Program-made: the position numbers and the translations under genes
Assembly (NCBI RefSeq): GCF_000797515.1
Contig: NZ_JSBN01000019.1
Coordinates: 1-50,698, forward strand
From: Sphingomonas sp. Ant H11
GTDB taxonomy: Bacteria; Pseudomonadota; Alphaproteobacteria; Sphingomonadales; Sphingomonadaceae
DNA: 50,698 bases
Reading direction: 5' to 3'
Notes under the pieces: generated by a model
Told to the model about the DNA's origin: nothing
What the model saw: the letters and a program-made list of their open reading frames with translations, nothing else
Databases searched by the model: none
In this document: positions 1 through 10,078 of the stretch, one piece after another
Layout: each line of letters starts with the position of its first letter
Position numbering within the stretch: position 1 is the first letter of the stretch

Positions 1-69
1 CCAGCGCCGCCGGGGAAGGTGGGCGGCCGATGCGGCGGTCAGGGCGGGCGTGAGGCGAACCGAATCCAT
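1..69 (-). CDS. 5' end of an unidentified gene, cut by the window edge
   Basis: An ATG at 69 on the minus strand opens a frame that stays open to base 1 (23 codons, beginning MDSVRLTPALTAASAAHLP). Too little is visible to name a family. The start-like position next to a 360-bp gene-poor stretch makes a real divergent gene plausible. It could equally be a chance open frame in GC-rich DNA. Confidence 0.35.
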   Translation of the reverse strand, partial: MDSVRLTPALTAASAAHLPRRRW

Positions 70-433
70 GCCGGCCAGCCTAGCCGACGCGTGCGGTTTG
101 TGCCAGACTTTCCGCCCCGGAACGCACAGCTTGTCTTTGCGCTCTTATGACTGATAATGTTGGCTTATCGTTCGTGTTGGTCTTTATAGAGAAGATGGCC
201 AGAATCGTCGATCAGAACCCCGAAAATCGTACTCGGCACGGCTCCCCTCGATCACAGGAAACATCCTCGGATGTCGACCGCATCGCGCCCTCGGCCGAGC
301 CGGACGCCTCGACCGACGACCTGCCCGACATTGTCGACCTCGTCATGGAAATGAGCCGCGGTCCCGACGATACCACGGCGACTGACAAGGTGGAGCCGCT
401 TCGCCCCCTCCCCTGCCGGCAGCCACGGGCAAG
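70..433. other. Gene-poor stretch; possible N-terminal extension of the integrase
   Basis: No confident gene lies here. On the plus strand a frame from an ATG at 195 (MARIVDQNPENR...) runs to 437. A one-base deletion in the C-rich run near 400-412 would join it to the integrase frame (reading ...AATGKVNPLPGH). If so, the integrase starts at 195 and has an acidic, low-complexity N-terminal tail. No tRNA, promoter or att repeat matching the right-hand tRNA-Glu boundary could be seen here. Confidence 0.35.
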
Positions 434-1435
434 GTGAACCCTCTTCCCGGCCACCTCGAGCACCTTGCTGACCGGGCGCGGTCCTATGTCGAGGCGGCGA
501 GCTCGGCCAACACGCGCCGTGCCTACGCCTCCGACTGGAAGCATTTTTCCTCCTGGTGTCGCCGGCAGGGTGTTGAACCGCTGCCGCCGGACCCGCAAAC
601 CGTCGGGCTGTACATAACAGCCTGCGCCTCCGGCACGGTGACCGGCGACAAGAAGCCGAATTCGGTCTCCACCATCGAACGCCGGCTGTCTTCCCTATCC
701 TGGAACTATTCCCAGCGCGGATTGTCGCTCGACCGCAAGGATCGCCACATCGCAACGGTCATGGCCGGCATTCGCAACAGGCATGCCGCCCCTCCCCGGC
801 AGAAGGAGGCGGTGTTGCCCGAGGATCTGATCGCCATGCTGGAAACGCTCGACCGCGGCTCTCTACGCGGTCTGCGCGATCGCGCCATGCTCTTGCTTGG
901 CTTTTCCGGCGGCCTGCGCCGTTCCGAAGTCACCGGCCTCGATGTCGGCCGCGACCAGACCGAGGACGGCCGCGGCTGGATCGAGATCTTCCCTGGCAAG
1001 GGCATGCTCGTGACGCTGCGCGGCAAGACCGGCTGGCGCGAGGTCGAGATCGGGCGCGGCTCCTCCGACGCCACCTGCCCGGTCGTCGCACTGGAGACCT
1101 GGCTCAAGCTCGCCCGCATCGGCCATGGACCGTTGTTCCGGCGTGTTACCGGACAAGGCAAGAAGGTCGGCGCCGAACGGCTTAACGATCAGGAGGTCGC
1201 CCGGCTGGTCAAGCGAACCGCGCTGGCGGCCGGCGTGCGTGGCGATTTGCCGGAAGGCGAACGTGGCAAGCTCTTTTCCGGCCATTCGTTGCGCGCCGGC
1301 CTTGCCTCCTCGGCCGAGGTCGACGAACGCTATGTCCAGAAGCAGCTCGGCCACGCCTCCGCCGAAATGACTCGCAAATATCAGCGCCGGCGTGACCGCT
1401 TCCGCGTGAATCTGACGAAGGCGAGTGGGCTGTAA
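434..1435 (+). CDS. Tyrosine site-specific recombinase (phage integrase family)
   Basis: The product is a 333-residue XerC/D-like DNA strand-transfer enzyme. The N-terminal SAM-like core-binding domain spans roughly residues 10-110 (around NTRRAYASDWKHF) and the catalytic domain roughly 130-330. The visible catalytic residues are the first Arg in GGLRRSEVTGLD, the H-x-x-R box in SGHSLRAG, the second His in LGHAS and the nucleophile Tyr in TRKYQRR. The start used is GTG at 434; a frameshift just upstream may hide a longer N-terminus beginning at 195. It sits beside transposon and plasmid debris, so it could be the integrase of the element or a resolution recombinase of the neighbouring Tn3-family transposon. 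Target site and partner are not visible. Confidence 0.85.
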   Translation: MNPLPGHLEHLADRARSYVEAASSANTRRAYASDWKHFSSWCRRQGVEPLPPDPQTVGLYITACASGTVTGDKKPNSVSTIERRLSSLSWNYSQRGLSLDRKDRHIATVMAGIRNRHAAPPRQKEAVLPEDLIAMLETLDRGSLRGLRDRAMLLLGFSGGLRRSEVTGLDVGRDQTEDGRGWIEIFPGKGMLVTLRGKTGWREVEIGRGSSDATCPVVALETWLKLARIGHGPLFRRVTGQGKKVGAERLNDQEVARLVKRTALAAGVRGDLPEGERGKLFSGHSLRAGLASSAEVDERYVQKQLGHASAEMTRKYQRRRDRFRVNLTKASGL

Positions 1436-1477
1436 AAGGCCCCCTCCCCTGCCCCGCGTGTTCCCGGTGCGAAGCGG

Positions 1478-2005
1478 TCAGGAACCTTCGCGCCAGGACA
1501 GCTGATCCTTCGGTAGCCGGCCGCTCGGATCAAAGACCCTCACCTCATGCGGGAGGTCGGGGCCCCATGTCCAAAGCACCAGATTCAGATCATCCCTTTC
1601 AGCGCCTGGGGCAAAACTCGGCACGAGAACGCCAGCAACACCCTGACCATGGAGCCGGTCATATATCGACCATGACGCGGGCCGATCGCCGTTGGAAAGA
1701 GCTGTCGCCCATGCACAGCTCATATCATCAAGATCGACCCGATGCTCGGCTCTCCCTTCCTCTGTCGTCAGGTCGGCGATATCCTCGCAATCAATTTCAT
1801 ACGAGCAGAGCACGCACGGATCTATTCGATGTGCGAAGCCCTGATTGGCTTCCTTGACGGCTGTCATGATGCTTAAGCCGAGATAGAGCGCCGGCACCCC
1901 CTTCGGGTTGAAACGCGCACCCCTTACCGCGGCGCCGTCGCCAGATGTCGGCTTGAAGGCCCATCGCGGATCATGCGCCCGATAGCAGGTTCCTACGAAC
2001 CTCAC
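1478..2005 (-). CDS. RES-domain toxin of a RES/Xre toxin-antitoxin pair
   Basis: RES-family toxins degrade or phosphorylyse NAD+ and stop growth; this is family knowledge. The 175-residue frame has the RES hallmarks: an N-terminal Arg-rich start (RFVGTCYRAHDPRW), the GARFNPKGVPALYL segment with the conserved Arg, the Glu in TAVKEAN, and the Ser in VLVPSFA. I place the start at GTG 2005 because it overlaps the antitoxin stop (GTGA), gives the usual family N-terminus and removes a basic upstream extension that fits no family member. It is the second gene of a two-gene operon, translationally coupled to the antitoxin. No truncation or frameshift is seen. Confidence 0.88.
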   Translation of the reverse strand: MRFVGTCYRAHDPRWAFKPTSGDGAAVRGARFNPKGVPALYLGLSIMTAVKEANQGFAHRIDPCVLCSYEIDCEDIADLTTEEGRAEHRVDLDDMSCAWATALSNGDRPASWSIYDRLHGQGVAGVLVPSFAPGAERDDLNLVLWTWGPDLPHEVRVFDPSGRLPKDQLSWREGS

Positions 2006-2406
2006 GCAAATCCGCCAAGCGCCATGTGGTCGAGATAGTCCCGAACGGCCGCGGCCTTTCCTTCCTTGACAAGAGCTTCTGCCGTTCGTCCGCCAAACGC
2101 GGGCAAGGGCTGGGCACGATACCAGGCCATGGCTTGTTCCTTGCCGCCGGCCCACTCCGTCACACGGCTGATGATCTCCAGCATTTCACGAAGTCGCCCC
2201 TGTGCCTTTGGAGCTCGGCTGCGTTCGGCACGGTAGAGTGTCTCCCGGGCAAGCCCCGCTGTTTCGGCGAGCTGGGTCTTGGACATCCCAAAGCCATCCG
2301 CCAACTGGTTGATCGCGATCCGCCCGGCTCGATCCATGTATGACAGCACGAGGGACTCGCTTCGTACTAAAACTTTTTGAGCTTCGGTCACCGTTGCACC
2401 TGTCAT
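2002..2406 (-). CDS. Xre/MbcA/ParS-family antitoxin
   Basis: This is the cognate antitoxin of the RES toxin that follows, with a 4-nt overlap (GTGA). The 134-residue protein has an Xre-like helix-turn-helix in the first half (FGMSKTQLAETAGLARETLYR) and a C-terminal toxin-binding DUF2384 domain (AWYRAQPLPAFGGRTAEALV). The likely start is ATG 2406 (MTGATVTEAQ); in-frame ATGs at 2418 and 2460 would add residues lacking family character. Antitoxins of this type normally repress their own promoter. A perfect 20-bp palindrome lies about 110 bp upstream (2515-2534). Such pairs often stabilise plasmids and integrative elements. Confidence 0.85.
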   Translation of the reverse strand: MTGATVTEAQKVLVRSESLVLSYMDRAGRIAINQLADGFGMSKTQLAETAGLARETLYRAERSRAPKAQGRLREMLEIISRVTEWAGGKEQAMAWYRAQPLPAFGGRTAEALVKEGKAAAVRDYLDHMALGGFA

Positions 2407-2514
2407 ACCGCAAAACATACTTCTTGTGCAAAATGTATGGCGCTGGTGAGAGAATTGCAATCCTTACCGAGCATCAGGTTCTCGTTCTCTCCGGGACACG
2501 AAAATCCAGCCATT

Positions 2515-2534
2515 TGTCCTCCGTTCGGAGGACA
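2515..2534. promoter_or_regulatory. Perfect 20-bp palindrome upstream of the antitoxin gene
   Basis: The sequence reads TGTCCTCCG-TT-CGGAGGACA, with two 9-bp arms and a 2-bp centre. It lies between the antitoxin start (2406) and the repC remnant (2606) and has no following T-tract, so a DNA-binding site is more likely than a terminator. It could be the operator of the TA operon; no second copy is seen nearby. Confidence 0.45.
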
Positions 2535-2605
2535 GGTAACGCTGAAACGTTCCAAATGGGCGGAAACCCATGTCGGCGACAGCACCGTCTGACCGGCTAA
2601 CAGGC

Positions 2606-2880
2606 TCATCGACTCCGCCTTCGCAGGCTGTTCAAGAGTGAATCCGAGACCTCAAGCCGCGGACCGGGTTCAGATGTCACGTTCTCCGACGTTTGGCGAT
2701 GTTTTCCTTCATCCAGCCTGGCGCGCAACAGGGCCATGACCATCGGCCAGGTCGAGAATTTCCCTTCCCGCGCCTTGTCGGTCAGGCTGCGCAGATATCC
2801 GCCGGCGCTGTTGATCTGGTCGGATCGCTGGTAGATCGCCGCAAGCGCGATTGCCGCCTGAACCTCGCCCATGGCAGCGC
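2606..2880 (-). pseudogene. repC: C-terminal remnant of plasmid replication initiator RepC
   Basis: About 90 residues on the minus strand match my memory of the RepC C-terminus: AAIALAAIYQRSDQINSAGG, then YLRSLTDKAREGKFS and PMVMALLRARLD, ending at the stop at 2606. RepC is the replication initiator of repABC plasmids and is normally about 400 residues, so three quarters are missing. The frame loses similarity upstream of about 2873-2880, where the plus-strand transposase similarity begins. No repA or repB is present. The fragment cannot initiate replication but shows that a repABC plasmid contributed to this region. Confidence 0.72.
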
Positions 2881-2889
2881 TGCGCGAAG

Positions 2890-5493
2890 CAATGGCTCCT
2901 GCCGATCGCGCTGACGACGACCAGCGGGGCTAGGCTGGCGCGCGTGATGCTGGATGAGTGCCGGCGACGGCGCATCATTGTGCCGGGCATCAGTTCGGTC
3001 GAGCGGATGGTCGCACAGGCGTTGCTCGATGCCGAACGCCATGTCGCCGAGCATCTGACCCGAGGACTCGATGCTCGACAGCGCCGGCTGCTCGATGCGC
3101 TTCTCCTGCCCCACACAGGCACGAACTTGAGCGATCTGGCCTGGGTGCGGCAGTCACCCGGCAAGCCCGGCCGAAAGACATTCGCCGCCATCATCGAGCG
3201 ACTGACACTGCTTCGGGCCATCGGGATCGATCCGGATATCGCCGTAGGCGTCCATCCCGAGCGCCTCCGACGCCTGTGCCAGGAAGGCGTGCGGCTGACC
3301 GCGCAACATGTTCGGACGCTGCAAGCGACGCGGCGTCGCGCCACATTGGTGGCGACCATCCTCGAAACCATCGTTACCCTCACCGACGATGCGGTGCTGA
3401 TGTTCGATCGCCTGCTTGGGCAGATGTTCCGGCGCGAACAGAACAGCGCGGACACGACACTCAAGCGCAACCGGCGCACCATCAACGGCAAAATCCGGCT
3501 GCTTGCCCAACTCGGCGCTGCCTTGCTCGCCGCCAAGATATCAGGTGGCGATATCGGCGCTGCGGTCGAGGCAGCGATCGGATGGAATGATCTCGGCCGC
3601 GAGGTCGATGAAGCCCGCAAGCTGATCCGCCCCGATTCGGTCGATCCCGTCGCGGTCGCCGCGACCAATTACCCCGTCCTCCGACAGGTCGGTCCCTCGT
3701 TCATCGCCTCGTTCACATTCGGGGCGGTGCCAGCCTGCCATGCGCTCGCGCGAGCGGTCGCGATCATGCGCGACCTTCATTTTGGTCATCTGCGCAAATT
3801 GCCTGCAGGCACGCCAGTCGGCTTCATCCGGCAAGCTTGGCGTCGGGCGATCGGCACCGGCATTCCCGATCGCAGGATCTATGAATTGTGCGTGCTGGTC
3901 GAGCTTCGCGACCGGCTTCGCGCCGGCGACATGTGGGTCGAGGGAAGCCGACGCTATCGTGCTGTCGAGCAGCAACTCATTCCTGCCCCCGTATTCGCCA
4001 ACATGCGCGCGGCCGGCCCCTTGCCGATACCGGCACCGGATACGGCCGATATCTGGCTGGCCGAACGACGCGCCCGCCTCGCCCGTCGATTGGCCGAGGT
4101 CGAGCGAAAGGCGGAGACGGACGCGCTGGAAGACGTGCAGCTCAGCTTGGGCAGGCTGCGGATTTCGCCCTTGAAGGCGATTACTCCCGAGGTATCCGAT
4201 ACCGCCCTTGCGCCGCTCTATGCGCATCTGCCCGCGATCCGCATCACCGACCTTCTTGCCGAAGTCGATCGATGGACCGGGTTCAGCCAGTGCTTCACGC
4301 ATCTGCAAAGTGGCCGTGCCGCGGATGAACCACGTGCGATCCTCACGGCGGTGCTCGCCGATGCCACCAATCTGGGCCATACGCGCATGGCGGAAGCCTG
4401 CAATCTCGTGACCCAGCGCCAACTCGGTTGGCTCGCCTCATGGCATCTGCGCGAGGAAACCTACGGTCGCGCGCTCGCCCGGCTTGTCGACGCCCAACAC
4501 ACCGCGCCGCTGGCCGCGCTGTTCGGGTCCGGCACCTCGTCCAGCTCAGACGGTCAGAACTTTCCGCTCGACCGCCGCGCCCAGGCAACCGGCGCAGTCA
4601 ATCCGCACAAGGGGACAGAGCCGGCTGTCTCCTTTTACAGCCACGTCTCGGATCGCTACGCGCCGTTCCATTCCACAGTTATCTCCGCTTCGGCGAGCGA
4701 GGCGGCACAGGTGCTCGACGGGCTGCTCCACCACGGCGCCGATCTGCACATCGAAGAGCATCACGTCGATGGCGGGGGCGTCTCCGACCATGTGTTCGCG
4801 CTATGTCATCTGCTTGGGTTCCGGTTCGCGCCGCGTATCCCGAATATCGCCGCACGCCGTTTGCACCTGTTTAACGGCATCGAACCCGGCCCCGATATTG
4901 CGCCGCTGGTCGCGGGCCGCATCGACGAAGGTCTGATCGAGGCACACTGGGACGACGTGCTGCGACTGGGAACCTCGATCCGCACAGGCGTCGTCAGCGC
5001 CTCGATCATGCTGGAACGGCTCGGCTCCTATCCACGCGCCAACGGCCTGGCACTGGCGTTGCGCGAGATCGGTCGCGTCGAGCGTACCCTGTTCACGCTC
5101 GACTGGATCGAGCAGCCCGAACAGCGTCGCCGCGCCACCCGCGAACTCAACAAGGGAGAAGCGGAAAATGCCCTGAAACGCGCCATCTTCTTCCATCGCA
5201 TCGGCCGTATCCGCGATCATGCGCTGCAAGCCCAAAGCCATCGGGCGAGCGCGCTGAACCTCGTCGCCGGTGCCATCGTCCTGTGGAACACGACCTACCT
5301 GCAAGCCGCCCGGATGCATCTCGCCAACCTCGGCCGGCCGGTCCCGCCGGACCTGCTGCAACACCTATCACCGCTCGGTTGGCAGCATATCAATCTCACC
5401 GGCGATTACCTCTGGACCGATCCCGATGCGCCATCCACCGCGCTCAGACCGCTTCGCCAGATGCGCGCCGTCGAAGGCACGGCAAAACCTTAG
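2890..5493 (+). pseudogene. tnpA: Tn3-family transposase lacking its N-terminus
   Basis: About 866 residues of a Tn3-family DDE transposase remain (full length is usually about 970-1000). Similarity begins at about WLLPIAL (2893) in the middle of the N-terminal DNA-binding region, so roughly the first 110-130 residues are gone. The catalytic core is intact: the first Asp in SSSDGQNF, the second in HHVDGGG, and the Glu in ALREIGRVERTLF. The family signature RELNKGEAENALKRAIFF and RASALNLV...WNTTYL is present. The stop codon lies inside the 38-bp right inverted repeat. Without its inverted-repeat-binding domain it is probably inactive; an in-frame ATG at 2851 would add an unrelated N-terminus. 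Confidence 0.9.
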
Positions 5494-5526
5494 CGTATAT
5501 CTGGGTCCGTTCTGTGTACCGACCCC
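5489..5526. repeat. Tn3-family right inverted repeat, 38 bp
   Basis: The 38 bp begin CTTAGCGTATATC and end GTGTACCGACCCC. Read inward this gives the family pattern GGGGTC...TAAG at the usual length of 38 bp. It overlaps the transposase stop codon (TAG 5491-5493), as is common in Tn3-family elements. I could not find the matching left repeat anywhere in the window, consistent with loss of the other end of the transposon. Confidence 0.8.
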
Positions 5527-5581
5527 AGGCTTGCGTGACCGTCGGACAACGGCGCGCTGATCCCCCAATGGAGTATGACCG

Positions 5582-7640
5582 ATGATCCAGTCCGTGAAGG
5601 TCAAGAACCTGTCGCTGTCGAAGGACAATGTGCGCAAGTCGAACCGCGATGCCGGCATCGACACCCTCGCCGCCAACATCGCAGCCCAGGGGCTGTTGCA
5701 GAACCTGATCGTCACCCCGCTCAAGAAGGCGGGTACGTTCACCGTGAAGGCGGGCGGTCGCCGCTTGCGCGCGCTCCAGCTCCTGATCGAGCAGGGCACC
5801 CTCCCCGCTGACCACTCCGTGCCGGTTCTCGTGCTCGGCGACGACGACAATTCGATCGAGGCGAGCCTCGCCGAGAACTTCCAGCGCGTGCCGATGAACC
5901 CGGCCGACGAATGCACCGCGTTCAACTTCCTGATCCAGAAGGGCATGACCGCCGAGGATGTCGCCAAGCGACAGGGCGTCACCACCCGCTTCGTCGAGCA
6001 GCGTGTCCGCCTCGCCGAGCTGGCGCCGTGCGTGTTCGAGGCGCTCGCAGCCGGCGAGATCACGCTCGGCGTTGCTCAGGCATACGCCGTCACCACCGAC
6101 ATCGACCGTCAGACCCGCGTGTTCACCCAGATGAACAGCTCATACTACGGCGACAATCCCGACAACATCCGACGTGCCATCCTCAACGGGACGGTCAAGG
6201 CGAACGACGCCAAGGCTCGCTTCGTGGGTCGCGATGCCTATGTCGCCGCAGGCGGTCGCATCGAGGGCGACCTGTTCGCGACCGCAGGCGACGAGAACTG
6301 GATCGATGTCGACGTCATCGAGACGCTCGCGGCCAAGAAGCTCGAAGCCGCGGCGGCCGAACTGGCGCAGGCCGAGGGCCTCGCGTTCGTCACCCCGATC
6401 GCGGCGACGCACGTCCCCTACGACGTCGCACATCAGCTTCACGAGTTTCACGCTCCCGCGCGTGCGCTCACCGAGGAGGAAACCGCGCGTGTCGAGGCGC
6501 TCTCGGCCGAGAACGACGCCCTGGTCGACCAGCTCGAGCAGGAACTTCCCGACGGCAGCACCGAGGCCGAGGCGGCAAACGCGCGCATCGAGGCGATCGA
6601 GCGCGAGCTGGAGGCGATCGACGATGCCCGCCATGAGATCGACCCTGCGGTAAAGGCGCAGATCGGCACGTTCGTTTATATCGGCGGTGACGGCGAGCCG
6701 CGCGTTCACACCGGCCTGTTCAGCGAGAAGCCGGTTGTCGACCCAACGCTCCGCCCAAGGCAACGGGCGGCGCAGCCGGGGAAGGTGACTCCGACCAGGG
6801 GCCGAAGCTGAGCGCCACGCTGATCGACGAACTGGCGACCCAGCGCCGCCAGATTCTCGTGGCGCATATCGCCAGCGATCCCTCGATGGCGCTCGACCTG
6901 ACCATCTTCCTGATGGCACAGAATGTCGTGTTCGAGCAGAGCCACATCCCGAACCACTCGACCCTGAAGTCGGGTGCGGCCGCCTTCCCGATCTTTGCCT
7001 TCCGGGACGAGGGCTCGATGCGTCTCAGACCATCGACGACCAACGCCAGCGGCTCGATACGAGCTGGGCGGGCCACAAGACCATGACCGAGCGGTTCGAC
7101 GCCTTCCGTGCGCTCGATGACGAAGCCCGGGGCGCATGGGTTGCATACTCGATAGCACGAACTCTCGAGCCGACACTCAACGTCACCGAGGGCTATCGCA
7201 GCAATGGCTTCCACGACCATCTCGGCCGCCTCCTCGACATCCAAGTCGAAAATTGGTGGCGCCCGACGGCCGAGAACTTCTTCGGCCGCGTCAAGAAAGG
7301 TGTCATGCTGGAAGCCCTCGAGGAGATTGGCGGCCCGATCCTGCGCGGCCGCTACAAGGACGCCAAGAAGGGCGACCTTGCCGCAACCTGCTCGTCGTTG
7401 TGCAATGGTCAGGGAATTGTCGAAGCCGAGATCCGCGAGAAGGCAACGGCGTGGTTGCCCGAAGCAATGCGCTTTGACGGGATCGAGAAACCATCGCGGT
7501 CGATGCTGCGCTCGACCTTCATCAATGACGTCGATGATGGCGATCCCGTCGATGACGAGGATCTGGCCGGCGAGGAAGAGGACGGCGCATCCGATCTGGA
7601 CGCAGACGAGGATCATGAGGGGTTAAGCCAAGCGGCGTGA
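5582..7640 (+). CDS. ParB/RepB/Spo0J-family protein, about 690 aa (two frameshifts)
   Basis: ParB-type proteins bind centromere-like sites and, in this plasmid-borne family, may also act in regulation. The N-terminal ParB nuclease-like fold is clear: GIDTLAANIAAQGLLQNL, then GGRRLRALQLL, then the SLAENFQR box, followed by a HTH (MTAEDVAKRQGVTTRFVEQR). A Glu-rich coiled coil follows around residues 290-370. The frame breaks near 6750 and again near 7010; both are restored by inserting one base, giving one protein of about 686 residues ending in an acidic tail (DDEDLAGEEEDGAS). No parA is adjacent. It follows the Tn3 right repeat by 55 bp and heads the ParB-ArdC-PAPS reductase cassette. Confidence 0.82.
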
Positions 7641-7668
7641 CGCCGGCTTGCACATTTCGAGGCGACTG

Positions 7669-7705
7669 GGGGCGACACTCTTCACGGAGTGTCGCCCCTC
7701 TTTTT
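7669..7705 (+). terminator. Rho-independent terminator after the ParB gene
   Basis: A perfect 12-bp stem (GGGGCGACACTC / GAGTGTCGCCCC) with a 6-nt loop is followed by TCTTTTT. It begins about 28 bp after the ParB stop and precedes ArdC, so the two are separate transcription units. Confidence 0.9.
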
Positions 7706-7777
7706 GTGACCCGTCGCATCCCTTCGGAGGAGAGGACGCGCAGACGGGTACGCCTCACCACGACCAGGAGAACGACC

Positions 7778-8700
7778 GTGGCCACGACCACCAATAAACC
7801 GTCGCCTGCCGACATCATCACCAACACCATCATCGATAAGCTGGAGGCCGGCGTTCGTCCCTGGGTCAAGCCATGGCGCCCTGGCCTGGGCGGTCGACCG
7901 CTACGCGCGACCGGCGACCCCTACAAGGGTATCAACTGCTTCTGGTTGTGGCTGTGCGCCGAGAGCGCGGGCTACAACTCGCGCACCTGGATGACGTACA
8001 AGCAGGCGCAGGCGCTTGGCGGACAGGTCCGTGAGGGCGAGCGCTCGCAGATCGCGATCTTCTACAAATCCTACAGCAAGTCCGTCGAATCCGTCGTCAC
8101 CGGCGATACCACCGACGAGTTGCGCCGCGTGCTGCGCTCCTACGCCGTGTTCAACTGCGACCAGATCGACGGGCTTTCGCCTGATTACTACCCCAGCCCG
8201 GTCAGTATCGTCCCTCCCGCTGACCAGCTCCCCGACCGCGCGCAGCGCTTTATCGAAGCGCTGCCGGCGAAGGTCCAGATGCGCGGCGATCGCGCGTTCT
8301 ACGACCGCATCGCCGACAGCATCACCATGCCGCCCGTCGAACTGTTCTCGACCCGCGCGTATTGGGCGTCGACGCTTGCCCATGAGGCAGGTCATTGGAG
8401 CGGCCACCCTGACCGCCTCGATCGCACCTTCGGCAAACGCTTCGGCGACGACGCTTACGCCTTCGAGGAGCTGTCGCAGAGATGACCTCCGCGCTGCTCG
8501 GTGCCGATCTTGGCCTGCCGACCTCTCATCTCGATGACCATGCCGCGTATATCGCCTCGTGGTTGAAGGTGCTGCGCAAAGACAGCCGCGCGATCATGAC
8601 CGCGGCCGCCAAGGCCGAAGCCGCAGCCGGCTACCTGCTCCGCGCGACGGGACTCGACGTCTCGGTCGAGCCCGAGGACCAGATTCGTGAAGCGGCATGA
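7778..8700 (+). CDS. ardC: ArdC-family antirestriction protein (one frameshift)
   Basis: ArdC proteins protect incoming conjugative DNA from host restriction by binding single-stranded DNA; this is family knowledge. The N-terminal ssDNA-binding domain is visible (DIITNTIIDKLEAGVRPWVKPW, GRPLRATGDPYKGINCFWLW). The C-terminal zincin-like domain carries the metal motif HEAGHWSGH. The start is GTG 7778 (V-ATTTNKPSPAD), after a purine-rich stretch. The frame breaks at about 8473: adding one G restores CTG-GTC-GCA-GAG-ATG and the family sequence ELVAEMTSALLGADLGLP, giving about 307 residues. The stop overlaps the next start (ATGA). Confidence 0.87.
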
Positions 8701-9670
8701 CCGGGCAGGACGCCCGCCTCGACCTAGGCGCCTACCGGCGCTTCGTCGTGGCGTTCAGTGGCGGCAAGGACAGCCTTGCCGCCCTCCTGCACCTCCTCAG
8801 CCTCGGCGTGCCTTCGCACGCCATCGAGCTGCACCATCATGATGTCGATGGCCACGGCCCGACCTTCATGGATTGGCCATGCACGCCCGGCTATGTCCGT
8901 GCGATCGCCGAGCATTTCGGCATCGCGCTCTACGTCTCGTGGCGCGAGGGCGGCTTCGCGCGCGAACTGGCGCGCGACGACGCGCCGACCGCGCCGATCG
9001 CGTTCGAGACGCCGACCGGCATCGGCCGTGCCGGAGGTAACGGCCCTGCCGGCACGCGTGGGCTCTTTCCCCAGACGTCTCCCGATCTTCGGGTGCGCTG
9101 GTGCAGCCCCGCGCTGAAAATCGATGTGCTCGCGGCCGCGATCCGCAATCAATCGCGCTTCCTCGATGGTCGCACGCTCGTCATCACCGGCGAGCGCGCC
9201 GAGGAAAGCCCGTCTCGCGCGCGCTATGCGGCCTTCGAGCCGCACCGCACCTCTACGCTCGGTCGCGGCGTCGACCACTGGCGTCCGGTCCACGATTGGA
9301 CCGAGCGGCAGGTCTGGGATTTGATCGCACGTTCGCGGATCCGGCCCCACCCGGCCTACGTCCTGGGATGGGGCCGGCTATCCTGCCGTGCGTGTATCTT
9401 CGGCTCCCCCGGCCAATGGGCGACGCTTCGCTCCGTCTTCCCGGCCGCTTTCCAGCGCATCGCCGCCAACGAGGCGGCGAGCGGCAAGACCATCCACCGC
9501 TCGCTCAGCGTGACGCAGCTCGCGGATCGCGGCACTCCGTTTCCGGCTGCGCTTCTCCATCCCGACGAACTAGCCCAGGCGGACGACCCGGCATGGCGTC
9601 TCTCGATCCTAGCGCGTCCTTGGACGCTCCCTGCCGGCTGCGCTTCGGCGATCATGCAGGGCCGTTATAA
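8697..9670 (+). CDS. PAPS-reductase-family PP-loop protein (one frameshift)
   Basis: The protein has an N-terminal PP-loop ATP-pyrophosphatase motif (FSGGKDSLAALLHL, residues about 20-33). Further family features are the WCSPALKIDVL segment, the GERAEESPSRARY motif and a CRACIF cysteine pair. Enzymes of this superfamily adenylate or reduce sulfate, RNA or DNA; the substrate here is unknown. The frame reads into junk after LPAG, but adding one base near 9645 restores a plausible ending (FGDHAGPL) with the stop at 9668-9670, about 324 residues. It overlaps the ArdC stop by 4 nt, so the two are translated together. Pairs like this recur on sphingomonad plasmids. Confidence 0.83.
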
Positions 9671-9775
9671 CTCGCTTACGGGCGGTATACTAACTCGTCC
9701 GTTATGTATTTTCTCGAGCTGGTCTGATCTTCTTTGATTTCGCCAAAAATCACTCCCAGCTTTCCGATGGCCTCG

Positions 9776-9985
9776 TCACGTTTTGAGAGATTCAGGCAGC
9801 CATTTTTTCAGTCGATCGACCTCTCCCTCCACGTCTTCGAGCCCGTCGCTCACGATGATGTAATAGTCGCTGTTCGGCTTATTCGTATCCGGATCGATCC
9901 ACACGAGCTGCTTCCGGTCCGCCGTGATCTTCCAATCGCCCCAAACGCTATGGCTCATTCGGTATCCCTTCGGATGTTTCGCCAT
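9776..9985 (-). CDS. Small hypothetical protein, 69 aa
   Basis: The frame from ATG 9985 encodes MAKHPKGYRMSHSVWGDWKI and onward, ending in a charged amphipathic segment (DVEGEVDRLKKWLPESLK). A second possible start lies at Met10. Composition looks protein-like rather than like a GC-skewed shadow: balanced charges, two Trp in the first 30 residues, no long Arg/Ala runs. No family recognised. It is convergent with the PAPS-reductase gene and divergent from the gene at 10079. Confidence 0.5.
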   Translation of the reverse strand: MAKHPKGYRMSHSVWGDWKITADRKQLVWIDPDTNKPNSDYYIIVSDGLEDVEGEVDRLKKWLPESLKT

Positions 9986-10078
9986 CAAGAACGGTTCCCG
10001 CAATCTAACGATCCCGCGTGAGAGGAGAGGGAGCCTTCGGCCTTTTTGGGCGCGTCCTGGCGCTCGGGAGGTTCGACA

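Noticed and set aside
1..2900. Left inverted repeat of the Tn3 transposon
   Set aside because: No GGGGTC...TAAG sequence of about 38 bp resembling the right end could be found.
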